Positions 29,891 to 43,200 of a DNA stretch of 64,000 nt are shown here, piece by piece. The stretch covers positions 49,089,085 through 49,153,084 of the forward strand of contig OY804585.1 of NCBI GenBank assembly GCA_963680875.1. Direction: 5' to 3'. Origin of the DNA: Bathymodiolus brooksi (taxonomy: Eukaryota; Mollusca; Bivalvia; Mytilida; Modiolidae). Every line of letters begins with the position of its first letter. Positions within the stretch are counted from its first letter, which is position 1. A program made the translations under genes and the position numbers. Below the pieces are notes generated by a model. That model did not search any database, was not told the origin of the DNA, and saw only the letters and a list, made by a program, of their open reading frames with translations.

Positions 29891-31672
29891 CTATAGGGAC
29901 ACGATCATTGCCTTAAAGGCCTCAGGTGTGTCCAATTCAACAATGTCTGGAGCTAGTAGGTTCCAGTCTCGTACCATTCTTGGAAAGAATGACATTTTCC
30001 TGGTGTCAATACGGGAGGATGGTATCTGGAATGACATGTTGTGTGATTTTCTGGTTTTTCAGCCTGTTGGAATTAGCCTGTTTTCCTTGTTGATGGCTAC
30101 AAGTTCTCTGTCGATTTTATATAGCATCACAAGTCTAGCGTCCTTTCTTCTGTCTGCAAGTGGTTTCCATTTTAGTCTTTGTATGATGTTACTTACACTA
30201 GATCTATTTCTGTGATTGTTTGCTACATATCTAGCCGCTCTTCTCTGCACTGTCTCCACCTTGTTTATATCAGCTTGTGTATATGGGTCCCAGACTGTAC
30301 TAGCATATTCTACTAGTGGGCGTGCAAGAGTGAAATATGCTTGTTCTTTTATCCTGATAGATGGGATTTTCAGGTTTCTACGCAGAAAGCCAAGAGTTTT
30401 ATTTGCTTTGCTGGTAATACAATTTATGTGCTGGTCCCATTGTAATTTGTTTGTGAACGTGAGGCCTAAATATTTGGCGGATGTAACTGACTCTAGCGTA
30501 TGCCCGTGGAGTTGGTATTTGGCATCAATTATTTTCTTTTTGTTGGTTACTCTGAGTACTGTGCATTTATCAGGGTGGAATTTCATGCACCATTCATTTT
30601 CCCAATGTCCCAGCTTATCTAGATCTTTTTGTAGGGTTTCAGCATCGTTGTTATTGGATATTGTCAGGTACGCTATTGTGTCGTCGGCAAAGAGTCTTAC
30701 TGTTGATGTTAGTCTTGATTGGAGGTCGTTTATGTAGTAGAGGAAGAGCCCTGGACCTAGGACGGAGCCTTGGGGAACTCCTGAGTCCACACTGACTGCG
30801 TCAGAGGTAGATCCATCCATTACTACAGATTGTTTTCTGTTTGCAAGCCAGTTTTGTATCCACCTGACTGATTTTCCTATGATACCATAATGCTGCAGTT
30901 TGTGTATGAGCAGGCTATGATTGACTTTGTCAAAAGCCTTAGCAAAGTCCAATATGAGGATATCTGTTTGTTGGCCTTCTTGTAAGTTCTTGGAGATGTC
31001 ATCCACGAATTCAATGAGTTGCGTTTCACAGGAGTGGCCCTTTCGAAATCCATGTTGTAGCGGATACAGGATATTATTTTCTTCTCCATGTTTCATGATT
31101 TTACTGGCCAATATATGCTCCATAGTTTTACAACAGACTGATGTAAAGGATATTGGTCTGTAGTTTTCAGCTAACGTCTTTTGACCTTTTTTGTATACAG
31201 GCGAGACGTTTGCAATGCGCCAGTCATCCGGGACTACACCAGTGTCTAGTGATTTCTGGAATATAAGCTGCAGTAGTGGTGAAATATCTGTAGCTAGGTC
31301 TTTTAGAATCCTAGGTGATATGTTATCAGGTCCTGGTGCCTTGTATGGATTTAACTGCTTTAGTAATTTTGTAATACCGTTGCAGGTGATATCAAAAGAT
31401 TTCATATTTGGATGTTGTGTGGTTGTGGAGTTCATACGGTTTGAATTCAGGAATTCCTCAGTGGTATAGGATGTTTTCTCAGAGAAGGCCGATTTAAACT
31501 GGCGATTTAATATGTTTGATTTAGTAACTGGGTCACAGTACAGTTTACCATCCATTTTTAGTGATGAGATTCCAACTATGTCTTTACGTTTGTGTTTGAT
31601 ATATGTCCAGAACTTTTTCATCCCTGATCGTGGTTCGCTTTCATCTGGTGTTACTACATTTTCAATGTGTTA
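29891..31672 (-). mobile_element. CR1/jockey-like LINE, long ORF2 with one in-frame TGA
   Basis: From ATG at 31621 the frame runs 520 codons: KAPGPDNISPRIL, YRPISFTSVCCKTMEHI, QHGFRKGHSCETQL, DFAKAFDKVNH, SGVPQGSVLGP, the catalytic LFADDT, KYLGLTF and RPLVEYASTVWDPY. A TGA at 30059-30061 interrupts it. In the same frame beyond it lies the usual C-terminal end (MSFFPRMVRDWNLLAPDIVE, then LDTPEAFKAMIV) to TAG at 29891-29893, so the TGA is a point nonsense change. Upstream of ATG about 16 further codons are in frame before a stop at 31670. The endonuclease is absent (5' truncation). Confidence 0.85.
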
Positions 31673-31679
31673 ATTTTAC

Positions 31680-33290
31680 CTCAAAATCAAGAGCAATAGA
31701 AGATAAAAGAAATCGCTATTTCTAGATATGGTGGCCATCTTAAATGGGGTGTCGTAAATAATCTGAAAGGCGACCACGGACCACTCAAGGATTGGTTTAA
31801 TTTTGGTTCAATGGAGTTTCCGGAGAAGATTTAAAAGTGATTTTTGAACAAAACATATCTAATTTCCATAATCGGTATAAATCGGATAAACGAAATATTT
31901 CACAGAACTAAACAAATTCACAAATCGCACAGGCAACACACCACTGGTGATATAATAGTTCTGACAACAAGTACATTTGTATTTCTATGAAAAAGGTAGT
32001 TGTGTGCACGCTTCTTATTACTGGTTCTGTCATGTTTCATTGCATGAATCAACCGGTGTTAATTCATTTTCTTCTGCATGTTAAAATTTGATCTGATCCC
32101 ATTTCGGGAATTTTAATATGCTTGTACTACATATTTTGCTCTTTAATTTAATTAAAATTCTGCTTTTTTCAGTATATTTCACGCGACTGATATTGAAATC
32201 AACTGTAAATTGTACTTTTGATTGTTTTTAAATTATCTCTTAAAAACTCAACTGACCGTTTTGGCCGACTGTACACAATGAAAAACAGAGTTTTTAAAAA
32301 ATTGATTAATAATCATAAATACATGTATTCTATTTGTTTAAATTTTGAATGCAAAGAAAATATGAATAAATATTCTCTCTCAATTTCAGTTGCTTAAAAA
32401 AAATGAATTTAGTAGTGTCTACAATTATATAAACTTAATTCATTTCCTTGCGTCTTGTAATTACAAAAGGAAACAGTTAATACGTATTTGAAGAAAAAAA
32501 ACCTAACCGTTCCATAAAGAGGAATGAATGAACTCTTGACTGCATGAAAACTGACAGAAAGCAGAGAACAATATGACAAATTTCAAGGTACAATATCTAA
32601 CCTCAATTTCCATGCTGTATTTAAATATCTACACAGTTTAATGGTGAGCGATTTACTAGATTCTTGTCCATTATTTTTCAAGATGTATAAAATCTAAGCA
32701 TTTTATCTTTTTTTTTTTTTTTTTAAATATTTCGACTTTTCTTTGAATGTTTGTCTCTTCAAATCTAATAGCAGACATTCAATAAATTAAAAACAAATTC
32801 CGAAGCTGCATACATTTTTGCCTAATTTAGTAATTAAAATGTGTTTTTTTAATATTCACTTTTCATGATTCATAAGAAAAATGATTGGAATTTTGCACCA
32901 CGTATAATTTTGCTTACAAAATGTTTTCCCTACCTTTAGCTTTCAGAAATCGTCAGGGAGTTTATTTAGTAGATAAGATACTTATTCCATTACGACAAAG
33001 TTATAAAACTAGAGAGGGGATTATTATATAGGGTTTCTTATCAATGTAAGGTTATTATGTACGTGGTGCCTGGACTATTATAACATGACAAATTATATTT
33101 AGATTGAACCTTGCAAACGGATCGTAAATAATGGTTGAAAATTAACCAAATGTAGCTAAAGTTCATAAAATAAGAGTACATGAGTAAAAGCAAAACAAAC
33201 AACAACAAAAAACAAAAAGGGGAAAATACGGAAATGAAATTTAAAAACTTAAAAAATTCAATTATTATGTTTTTAAAGGAATATTCTATG
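31680..33290. other. No gene seen
   Basis: AT-rich. About 70 bases at 31855-31925 resemble 29590-29660 (aatcggtataaatcgg..gaaatatttcacagaa), hinting at an old dispersed repeat. A 20-base T run is at 32709-32724. A short SINE core piece lies at 33296-33332. Confidence 0.35.
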
Positions 33291-33443
33291 TTTAAACCGC
33301 CACGATATAACTGAAATAGTGTTCAAAGTTTCATATCTATATCTGAAGGATACAGTTTGTGTTTGTAGTTTTCAAATGAAGAATAATTTTGTAAAATTCC
33401 AAGTTTACCTTTTCTTTTAAAACTTGTATAAATAACTGTCGTT

Positions 33444-33668
33444 TATTTTACCTACAAGCATGTTGTAAACATTGTAGATTAGGGATGCTTTATTTTACCT
33501 ACAAGCATGTTGGAAGCATTGTAGATTAGGGATGTTTTATTTTACCTACAAGCATGTTGTAAACATTGTAGATTAGGGATGCTTTATTTTACCTACAAGC
33601 ATGTTGTAAACATTGTAGATTAGGGATGCTTTATTTTACCTACAAGCATGTTGTAAACATTGTAGATT
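33444..33668 (+). repeat. 47-bp tandem repeat, about five units
   Basis: 'cctacaagcatgttg' recurs at 33451, 33498, 33545, 33592 and 33639, exactly 47 bases apart. Only the second unit carries changes (ggaagcatt). Its near-identity suggests recent expansion. Confidence 0.9.
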
Positions 33669-33886
33669 ATGGAATAAACAATATGTTCGGAAGACAATTT
33701 CTTTTTGTAACATGAATGTATTCATTTCGTTTGATCTTTATATGGTTTATATACCACAATGTACAATGTAAACAACAGTTAAGAACACGCAGATACGAGA
33801 TGTTGCACGCTTTAAATATGGGCTGTGGTTTTATTACTCTCAGAGAGCCCTGCAGCAATCAACGACCTAGATATGATATTGCATGG

Positions 33887-34008
33887 CTTCGTGTTATAAA
33901 TCATTTATACCACGGTTTTCGAAGGTAAACGGTTAAGCAGTCGTACGCTTCTTGTTCGATTGTTTAACTTTTTAACTCGGAAAACCGTAGTATAAATATG
34001 ACACGAAG
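33887..34008. repeat. 122-bp imperfect hairpin
   Basis: Arms cttcgtgttataaatcattt..ggttttcga and tcggaaaaccg..tatgacacgaag pair with a few mismatches around a loop of about 50 bases. Probably a MITE. Confidence 0.65.
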
Positions 34009-34626
34009 AAGACAAACGCTATGAAAATTGTAATTTTGAACACATTCAGGTTGACCTAAATATGCATGTACATTAATTAGTTAGCTCTGTGAAACCAAAT
34101 CTTGATTCCAAGAGATTAAATGTTCGGATCGTTTTGTTCAAATAATATATTTACTTAAGCAATTAATCGGAATGTGTTTTTGATTGTGTGTTTCCCGTAC
34201 CGTTGTTTACATTCAAATCAAATTTATTTAAACAAGAAAATCATTTGCGTAAGTGTTTTGGGGACGACCCATCCATCATTTAAATTTTGATAAACTAAGA
34301 TTTTGTAATGACAGAATACGTCGCGTTAATACGGGTTTATAGATTTTCACATATATTATAGTGAGGACTTTGAAGAAATGTATTGTTTCATGATAGTAAA
34401 AACTTCTTAAAAGGATTATACATAAAGAGAAATAAACATGTGAACACATAAGAAATAGTGTTTTTGATTAGTTACATGAGTGATGTCAACCATAGGAAGT
34501 GCTATTTTGTGAAAATATTGAAAAATAAAAATCAGAAACCCACATGGTCGCTTCTTCAGAAACGTGTATACATGTGCAACTATCCTAAATTATAATGTTT
34601 TGAATCATTTTAATAAGTATTCGGGA

Positions 34627-34844
34627 ATGTTAATTATGATTAACATATTATGCAGATTTGGATTAATATTATGTATATTGTTAAATTCCATTGTGTTGAC
34701 GGGAAGCGTACATATGGTATGGATGGCGCCGTATCATGTTCCAGGCTCCAGTCTTGGAGTAAACGCATCAACATCAGTCCCTGCTCTAGCCCTTGCTTTA
34801 CAGAAGATCTACAACCAAGGAATTCTTGCCAATAATTCAGTCAG
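34627..34844 (+). CDS. Receptor exon 1
   Basis: Residues 1-72: signal peptide, then [20 protein letters not shown] and [12 protein letters not shown]. The donor is gtc ag|gtatta. Start chosen for the compact signal peptide. Confidence 0.75.
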
Positions 34845-37194
34845 GTATTATAGTCTATATCTCTTATTTTACAGAAAACAATGCAATATTTGATTTTTGG
34901 ACTGTATCCCTGGTTGAATAAAGAATTAACATGGCTATTCTCGTCAACATTCCATTCGTGTATAAGGGACTCTGAAGTTCATTTTTGTAAGTTTTTGTTG
35001 GGATGACCCCCTGTGATAGATGGACAGGTAGAATTCATATAAAAATTTATCAAACGTGAATGATCACCAACACATATGTGGCGTCCTAACCCCAAATTGC
35101 CATGGGAATTCTATTTGAGAGACGTTTTCAGCTCTTTCAAACGATCATACTGGTCACCAACACATATATATGATTTCTTTATTGGTGTGTTCACTTATTT
35201 GAGTTTCTTCTTGTTTTTGTTACCTACATTGTTGAAACCATGTGGTGTGCAATCAGCCTCCGATCATATGTCAAGTAGGTTCACATCAAAAGTCATCGTC
35301 AAGACAGCAGCTGTCGTAATTTAATTTTGGCTTTATAGACATGACCTCAGTTAATCAATGTTTGGGGCATTTCAATACAGTAGAGTTTGAAGATACCAAA
35401 GGGATAATCAGAATCCTTATATCGAAGAAGAACAGACAACACAATGGCCAAAAGAAAAGGTACAAAACATACATATAAAACTAAAGATCGAGTAACACGA
35501 ACCCCACTAAAAACTGGAGGTGAACTCAGGTTCCCGGGAAGGGAAATAAAGGTAATAACAAAATTACCGAACTCCGAACAATCTTACAAAGGGAAAGTCA
35601 AAACTCATAATTATATAAACAGACAAAATCAGTCAACAACCGGAAAACTGTGAAAACCGTAATGACCCTGACTTGGTACAGGCATTTCTAAAGAAATGGT
35701 GGGTTGAATCAGATTTTAAGGCGCCAAACCTCCCGCTCTCATTACGGTTCAAAGGTTCCGGCTGTCACTGTAACAGTATTTAAATACAGGAACAAAATAG
35801 GTAAAATAGTTGTCAAAGCAGTACCATATTCGGTGACGTAAATGTCAAAAATATTTTTACGTCACACATTGACAAAAAAAATTCTTGACATATTTGACTC
35901 TTTATCTTTATACATTTTCACTATATGAAAATGCATCGCTTATAATTTTTTCTGCAGAGACGGAATATATAGTGGCACCCGTCGTGTTAATCTAGTTACA
36001 AGCCCGGTGATAAGTCATGAATGAGGAAAGGACCGGGAAGTGCTTACGACAAATGGAACATATCCGTGGTCATTTGTGACACATATATTCCATAGCCGTC
36101 AACCAAGTCATGTTGGCGATCGTAAAACTTACTAAAGATTGAGTAACACGAACCCCACTTATTGGCACATAAAGAGGTATTATACGTTTTCATAACCATC
36201 ATTTTTTTAATAAATGAACTTCAATATCACTTCAATACAGATTAACTGTTCATTTTAGTACAAAAAGTGTTATACCCTTTTAAGATGTACATCAATTTGC
36301 AATAAAAAGAAAAAAAATACCGGGTTTATCATAAGAAGAGCTTGAATATATACTAAAAGGGTAATCAGAATACCTAAGGACGGACAACATAATGGTAAAA
36401 AAACAACGATCAACAAAACATTACACATAAAACTAAAGATCGAGTAACACGAACGCCACTAACAACCGGAGTGAACTCAGTTGCTGTGGAAGGAATTATG
36501 GTTGCTTATGCATAACATAATTACAAGAAAGAATTGTTCATTTTCCTGTCTCTTTTCATAGTGTGACGTATCTAGATTCTGGATGCAATAGTAAACAAAG
36601 CATAGGAAGACTGACAGATTACCTCGTCCAGCATGATGTGGATGTTATAGTAGGACCTCCATGTACAACAGGTATTTAAAACAGTGAGAGTTGTCGCTTC
36701 CAAATGACCGCCATGTACCACCGGTATACTCAAATGAGACAGCTTATAACTTCTAAATGTTATTAATAAAAATAGCGCCGCTTAGAACACGTACTTAAAA
36801 AGAGTTAGCTTATGCTTCCCAATGTTATTCTGGGTACCAGTGAAGGTTCCCGGGGCTCACCACCACTTAACTGTTCAGCGCGTCCCCGGTAGTGGGTGGA
36901 AAGGGGGGGCCCTGACAATTGGGGGTTGTCCGTTTATAATACAGAAAGCCATGACAGTGGCACTAAGTACATGGGTAACGTGCTTAGAGAGTGCCACGCT
37001 CCCTGCACGCAAAATATCTCTTTTGCAGAGTAAATTTGGCTTTCACTACCCAGCGCTCCACACTTTTGCAGTGGCAATCAATAGCCGTTGATTCTGTTGA
37101 CACATCCCTCCCTCATTTCTATATAGTTTTTATATATTGTTGGAACTTGTTCTCGCCCTGAATATGACTGAAATATTATTCGGTTGACGCTAAG

Positions 37195-37237
<43 letters not shown>

Positions 37238-40200
37238 TGTTATTTACAGGACAGCCGTTTACATCATATAAAATAAATAATAATGACACACACCCGTGTT
37301 AAGTAAATACTAACAGTATATCACTTCCAGGTGGCATAATATACCTTTCGTGTACGATAACTTCGTTAAAACTAACCGATTATCTATCATATATCATAAT
37401 ATGGCTTCTGTGTACGACAACTAGGTGACAAGTAACATATTACATATCATATATGTCATAATATGACTTCCTAGGACATAGAGTTAATAGGGTTAGAGTT
37501 ATGATGTTTAGCGCCATTTTCAACAATATTTCGGTTATATTGTGGTGGTCAGTTTTGTTGAAGGAGGAAAACGGAGTACCAAGAGAAAATCATCCATCGG
37601 CATAACACTATAGTCAACATATTAATCACATAATAACTTATCAAAATGTAATCGCATATAGCATACAACACTGCACCATAATAGTTGTGTGATGATTAAC
37701 GGTTCTTGGAGGTCAGAGTGAGTGTTGTTTAACGCTAGCTGATATATTCCATTGCAAGAACAAGTTACATTCATGATGAGATAATGAGATGATGATGAGG
37801 TCCCCTTTGTACAAGATCAACACGCTTAGTTGGATGTTTATAGTGCTAGCTCACTGAAACAATAGTACGCGGATAGACATGTCGCCTTACACTGACACAT
37901 TATCCTGATTCCGAGCCAACCAGTCTTTACTCTTTCCCTTTAATACTACATGCTTAGCGAAGTAGCAGTTAATATCAATTTTATAGTCTTTGATGTGACC
38001 CGACCGGGTCTCACACCCACGATCTACCATACTCGAGACGAACGCACTAACTAACACACTACAGATGCGGTTAGTTTGAGATCTGCCATGTGTCCTTGTC
38101 TTCTGTTCAAAAATAATAATTTCTTTTTAGCAATGATACCCATCTCTGAAATAGCATCATACAGAGACATCCCAGTATTTGGATGGTTGTCAAATGAGGA
38201 GAGTTTGGATGATAAAGACAAAGCCAGCACCTTAGTCCGTACGATTTACCCCCTATCACAAGTAGGTAAGGTACATTTATTTTTCTTATATATTGTGATA
38301 GAATTCATGGCGGGGTATTATATTTCATTTTTGAAATGTTTTGTTCTCTTGAAAACATTAGTTATTTTGACAAGTGGTGTTTAACAAAACATAGCGAAGT
38401 CTGTTTACTTCATAAAAAAATCGTAGTAGTTTTAAAATTCTTTGATAATGTTGACCGGTGGTGTTGTTTGCAGACGTTGGGATCGTATTTGTTGTCAACA
38501 AACTTCATGACACTGACGTGACCGTGAATATTATTTTTTTTCTAATTCTGACTGTTTATTGTATAATGTTTGTACTTGGACTGGGATTATTTAAACATTC
38601 ATTCATTTCCGCAATAAAGAAAAGAAAATATATAGCGATATCAATGAAGCAATAGCTTCATTATCACATAGCCTAAAATAATGCAAATTTTTAAAGCCAC
38701 ATTTATCTAGTTCATTCTAACCGACCAGAATTAGGGGCCGTCGTGATCATGATCGTATGGTAGTTGGATTTATAGCTACCTATGCTATCAGTGTCTATCA
38801 CCACTAACGTTGAGCATTTGAATCCTGATCAGCCGAGGGTTACTCAATAAACTTTGTCAGTGACTTTCTGCAGGTCGGTGGTTTTTCTACGGGTATTCCG
38901 GTTTCCTCCAACAATAAAACTGACCGCCACGATATAGCTGAAGTATTGTTGAAGTGGCGTTTAGCACCATATATCTAACCCGACCAGAGTTTATAGGACA
39001 GTTGCAAATGCTTCCGCAATTATGTTTTCTTTTTTTTTTCTTTTTTTTTATTGAGGGGAGCGGAGGGGGGGGGGGGTAGTTTTACAGGATAACTTAAAAG
39101 GGCAAATAAGTTACAAAGGGTTATAATGGTGTCGACCCGACCAACATTTATAAAATGTAGGGTTATTGACCAAGTTGATGTGTATCTTTTGCATTTACAT
39201 GTATAACAAAATAATACTTAAGTTGACAGAAGAGATTGTGTTGTTGACTATTGCCCAGGTATCACATATTTAAAATGATACGCCATTTATGTTAATAATC
39301 CCAATTATAATGAGTACTCTATAATTTAAACCTTATACCCGACATTTACGAAGATAACCGTCTTCTTTTTTCGAAAGCATGTAAATATTATACAAAACCG
39401 AAAAAGACAGTAAAATTACATGTAAACATTTGTGTACGAATTTTATGTGATATTCGCTCTACAAAATTTCTAAGCATTTATATAAAACTCGTCTCTTAGA
39501 ATTCACTATGTTTATAGACGTTATACATGTATATGTAAATCTTTTAAGATTTGCATATTGCCTTTTGTTTAACCTACATGTATTTTGTAAATATTGATAA
39601 TTCTTGACGCTATTACTAAACATCCCGTTAGTGGTTGCCCCCGATGTAACGGGGTAGTTTTCGAAATAATATATATTTATAATGTGTGTTGTAATTTATT
39701 TCGGTCAATTAACATAATGGACCGAAATAAATTACAATGTACATGTATATCTTGAATTAACTGTTTTCTTGTACAATCAAACCTGTCTAAACCTAACCCT
39801 GAGTAAAACCTGTCTAAACCTAACCCTGAGTAAAACCTGTCTAAACCTAACCCTGAGTAAAACAAAACCTGTCTAAACCTAACCCTGAGTAAAACAAAAC
39901 CTGCCTAAACCTAACCCTGAGTAAAATCTGCCTAAACCTAACCCTGAGTAAAACCTGTCTAAACCTAACCCTGAGTAAAACTAAACCTGTCTAAACCTAA
40001 CCCTGAGTAAAACTAAACCTGTCTAAACCTAACCCTGAGTAAAACTAAACCTGTCTAAACCTAACCCTGAGTAAAACTAAACCTGAATAAACCTAACCCT
40101 GAGTAAAACTAAACCTGTCTAAACCTAACCCTGAGTAAAACTAAACCTGTCTAAACCTAACCCTGAGTAAAACTAAACCTGTCTAAACCTAACCCTGAGT

Positions 40201-43200
40201 AAAACTAAACCTGTCTAAACCTAACCCTGAGTAAAACTAAACCTGTCTAAACCTAACCCTGAGTAAAACTAAACCTGAATAAACCTAACCCTGAGTAAAA
40301 CTAAACCTGTCTAAACCTAACCCTCAGTAAAACTAGGCCTGTCTAAACCTAACCCTGACAGGGATTCAAACTCACCAATTTAGTGTTGATAGGCACTGAT
40401 TGCACAGGTAGTTGTAAATCCAACTGCCATACGATCACGACCACGGAGTGAAGATAACATATTGTTTAATGACATAATGGGGAAAGTTGTTATGATATAA
40501 AGCAAAGAAACGATTCACACCACTTTTATAGTCTTTGGTTTGAACTACATGGGTATTGAACCCACGATCTTCAACACTCTTGGTGGGCATGTTATGTATT
40601 ATATCACCAAGGCTGTGTTAAGTGAACGATCCTGTAAATTTAATAGCAGTGCCAAATATAAGAACAAACACATGCAACGCACGTTAGGAGCCGATATAAA
40701 AGCAAATAATGTGTAAATAAAAAAAAAATGTTATTATGCGCCACACATTTAAAGTTTTAGCTCTCCATGTATCCGAGGGTTAGTGACTAGCGACAGATCG
40801 GTGGTATTCTCGGAGTACTCCAGTTTCCTCTACAAATAAAACTGACCGAAACAATATAACTGAAATATTGTTCAAAGTGGCGGTAAACACCATAAACCTA
40901 AACCTGTATCCGAGGAAGCTTTGAAACTTAGATTTAAAAAAAATTATTGGTCAATCATAAACATTATATTCAAATATACATCGTTTCTGACTCGATAATA
41001 TTCAAACACAATCGCAAATAAACAGCAAACATAACGACACAACAAATGGATAAACAATATTGTACTTTTCTTTTCTTTATTTTGACCCCAATCATAAACT
41101 GATTTTCACGTGAGTATCTGTCTACCAATCATGGAAACAGGAATTAGGTCTAAGCTTATATTCCTGACTTTAAAAGTGATTGATTAGTTTCTTATTGAAG
41201 TAGCGAAACTAAAAAGGGTAATCAGAATCCGTAAACAGAAGAAGAACAGACAACACAATGACCCAAAGAAAAGGAAGAACAGGACAAACAACGATCTACA
41301 AAACATTACACAGAAAACTAAAGATCGAGTAACGCGAATCCCACTAAAAACGGAGGGAGGGTGATTTCAGATGCTCCGGAAGGGTAAGCAGTTTCCGCTC
41401 CACTACTGGAACCCGTTGTGCTACTCTTGTTACAACCCCGGTGATAAGTCATGAATTAGGAAAGGACCGTAAAGTGTTTACGACAAGTGGAACATATCTG
41501 TGGTCATTTGTGACAAAGATGTTCTGTAGCGGTAAACCAAGTCATGGTGGCGACCGTAATACACCCGACATGCATAAGATATGAATACAATTATATATAA
41601 ACCAAATATATATCGATATGTTATTTTTCCGGTAATATATGAACTTTGAACTTTCATTTTTGACATGACGAAGGTTAATATTAAGCATTGTATTTCAGGA
41701 GGAATTGCAGTGCTATTTTTCAGTGGACTGAGTTGGTATCGTCTCGTTATGATATCGACAACCGCACAGGAAAGCATCGCTTATTCTAATTCTTTGGAAT
41801 CCGCCATTGATTCACTCTCCGTTATTGGCTTTAACATAGTGCACCATTATAAGGAGGTTAGCAGGAATATAAGCTCACAAAATCTTGATGAAATGCTGAA
41901 TGCTATCAAATATGAAGGGAGAAGTAAGTATACATTTTAATGTAGAGGTAGGGAGGGGGCTGGATGGAACAATGCTAACGAGAAACAGAATAGGTAGGTG
42001 TCTACAGTCTTGTTGGTACACCAATAGCTTGTCACAATAGCTTTCTTGACCGAATTAACCTGCTGATGGCATGGTGTACTCGATACAACATTATGTGATA
42101 AAGTTTATCCGTGACTTGCAGCAGGTCGTTTGTTTTCTTCTGGTACTCCGGTTTCCTTCGACAATAAAACTGATCCCACGCTATATTACTGAAATATTGT
42201 TGAAAGTGGCGTTAAACACAGTAACTATAGCCATACCCATAAAACAGAACTACTAGCAATGTCACATTTGTCAGTTGGTTATTTCAAATACAAACTATAA
42301 ATTTCTTTTAGTTATAATCCTAATTATATCTGATGAGGAACTGAGGAAATATATGATACATGCCGATAACCTGGGAATGTCAGGTGGTGATTACCAATTC
42401 TTTTACGTCAAAACTACAATGCCTTCTACAAGCGACATGGTACGACTGAAAGGTACGGGACTGTGGGAGAAGGGAGATGCTGATGACGAGGCTGCCAGAC
42501 GAGGATTTGAAAATGTATTGTATGTGAGTATGTCATGCCTCTGAAAGATCTCGTACCCGTTTTAACTTCCTTTGATGGTTAGGTAGTGAATGCAATTGTG
42601 TACAAATGCAAGAATTGTACAGAAGCAATTTAGAATGTACACCCGGGATAAATGAGTAATATATACATGTAGTTACTCCAATACAACTACTCTAACTTGT
42701 ACCCCCGGGATAAATGAGTATAATATACATGTAGTTATTCCTCTACAACTACTCTAAATTGTACACCCCCTGTATAAAGGAGTATAACATAGTTTCTCCT
42801 CTACAACTACTCTGAATTGGACGGACATCGGCTTTGTGGGATATAACACCTCATTAATGAGTGTCTCATATTTTAGTAATATCACTGATGTGCAGCAGTT
42901 TATTGAGATGTCGTTTGTGAGAAGTTAAAAGGTAACTTTGTCTGACTCTATCCCTTGTCCTTCCCAGTACTTATACCAATCAGAGTATCCTTTCTCGGTG
43001 TAAAATATTACATATATTACTTGGTTTATTGTTAATTAAGTCCTCGTCGTCTTTGTTATATGAATGGGTGTTCTTCTACATCTTAAGTGTGTTCTATTAT
43101 GAGTAAAACATTCATTTCGTAATTTCAATCTTCCCATTGTGAACTTTCCATTTATATGTAGCAACATTCCAGTAGCACCTGCATATGGAGATAATACGAT

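Noticed and set aside
30059..31469. Plus-strand frames at 29820-30215, 30216-30737, 30921-31163 and 31191-31469
   Set aside because: They are antisense to the minus-strand LINE frame, which carries clear reverse-transcriptase motifs.
39677..39865. Open frame with repeated FYSGLGLDR
   Set aside because: It is a shadow of the cctaaccctgag tandem array.
39779..40360. Interstitial telomere repeat
   Set aside because: Units contain cctaaccct but are 27-32 bases with agtaaaac spacers, not (TTAGGG)n.
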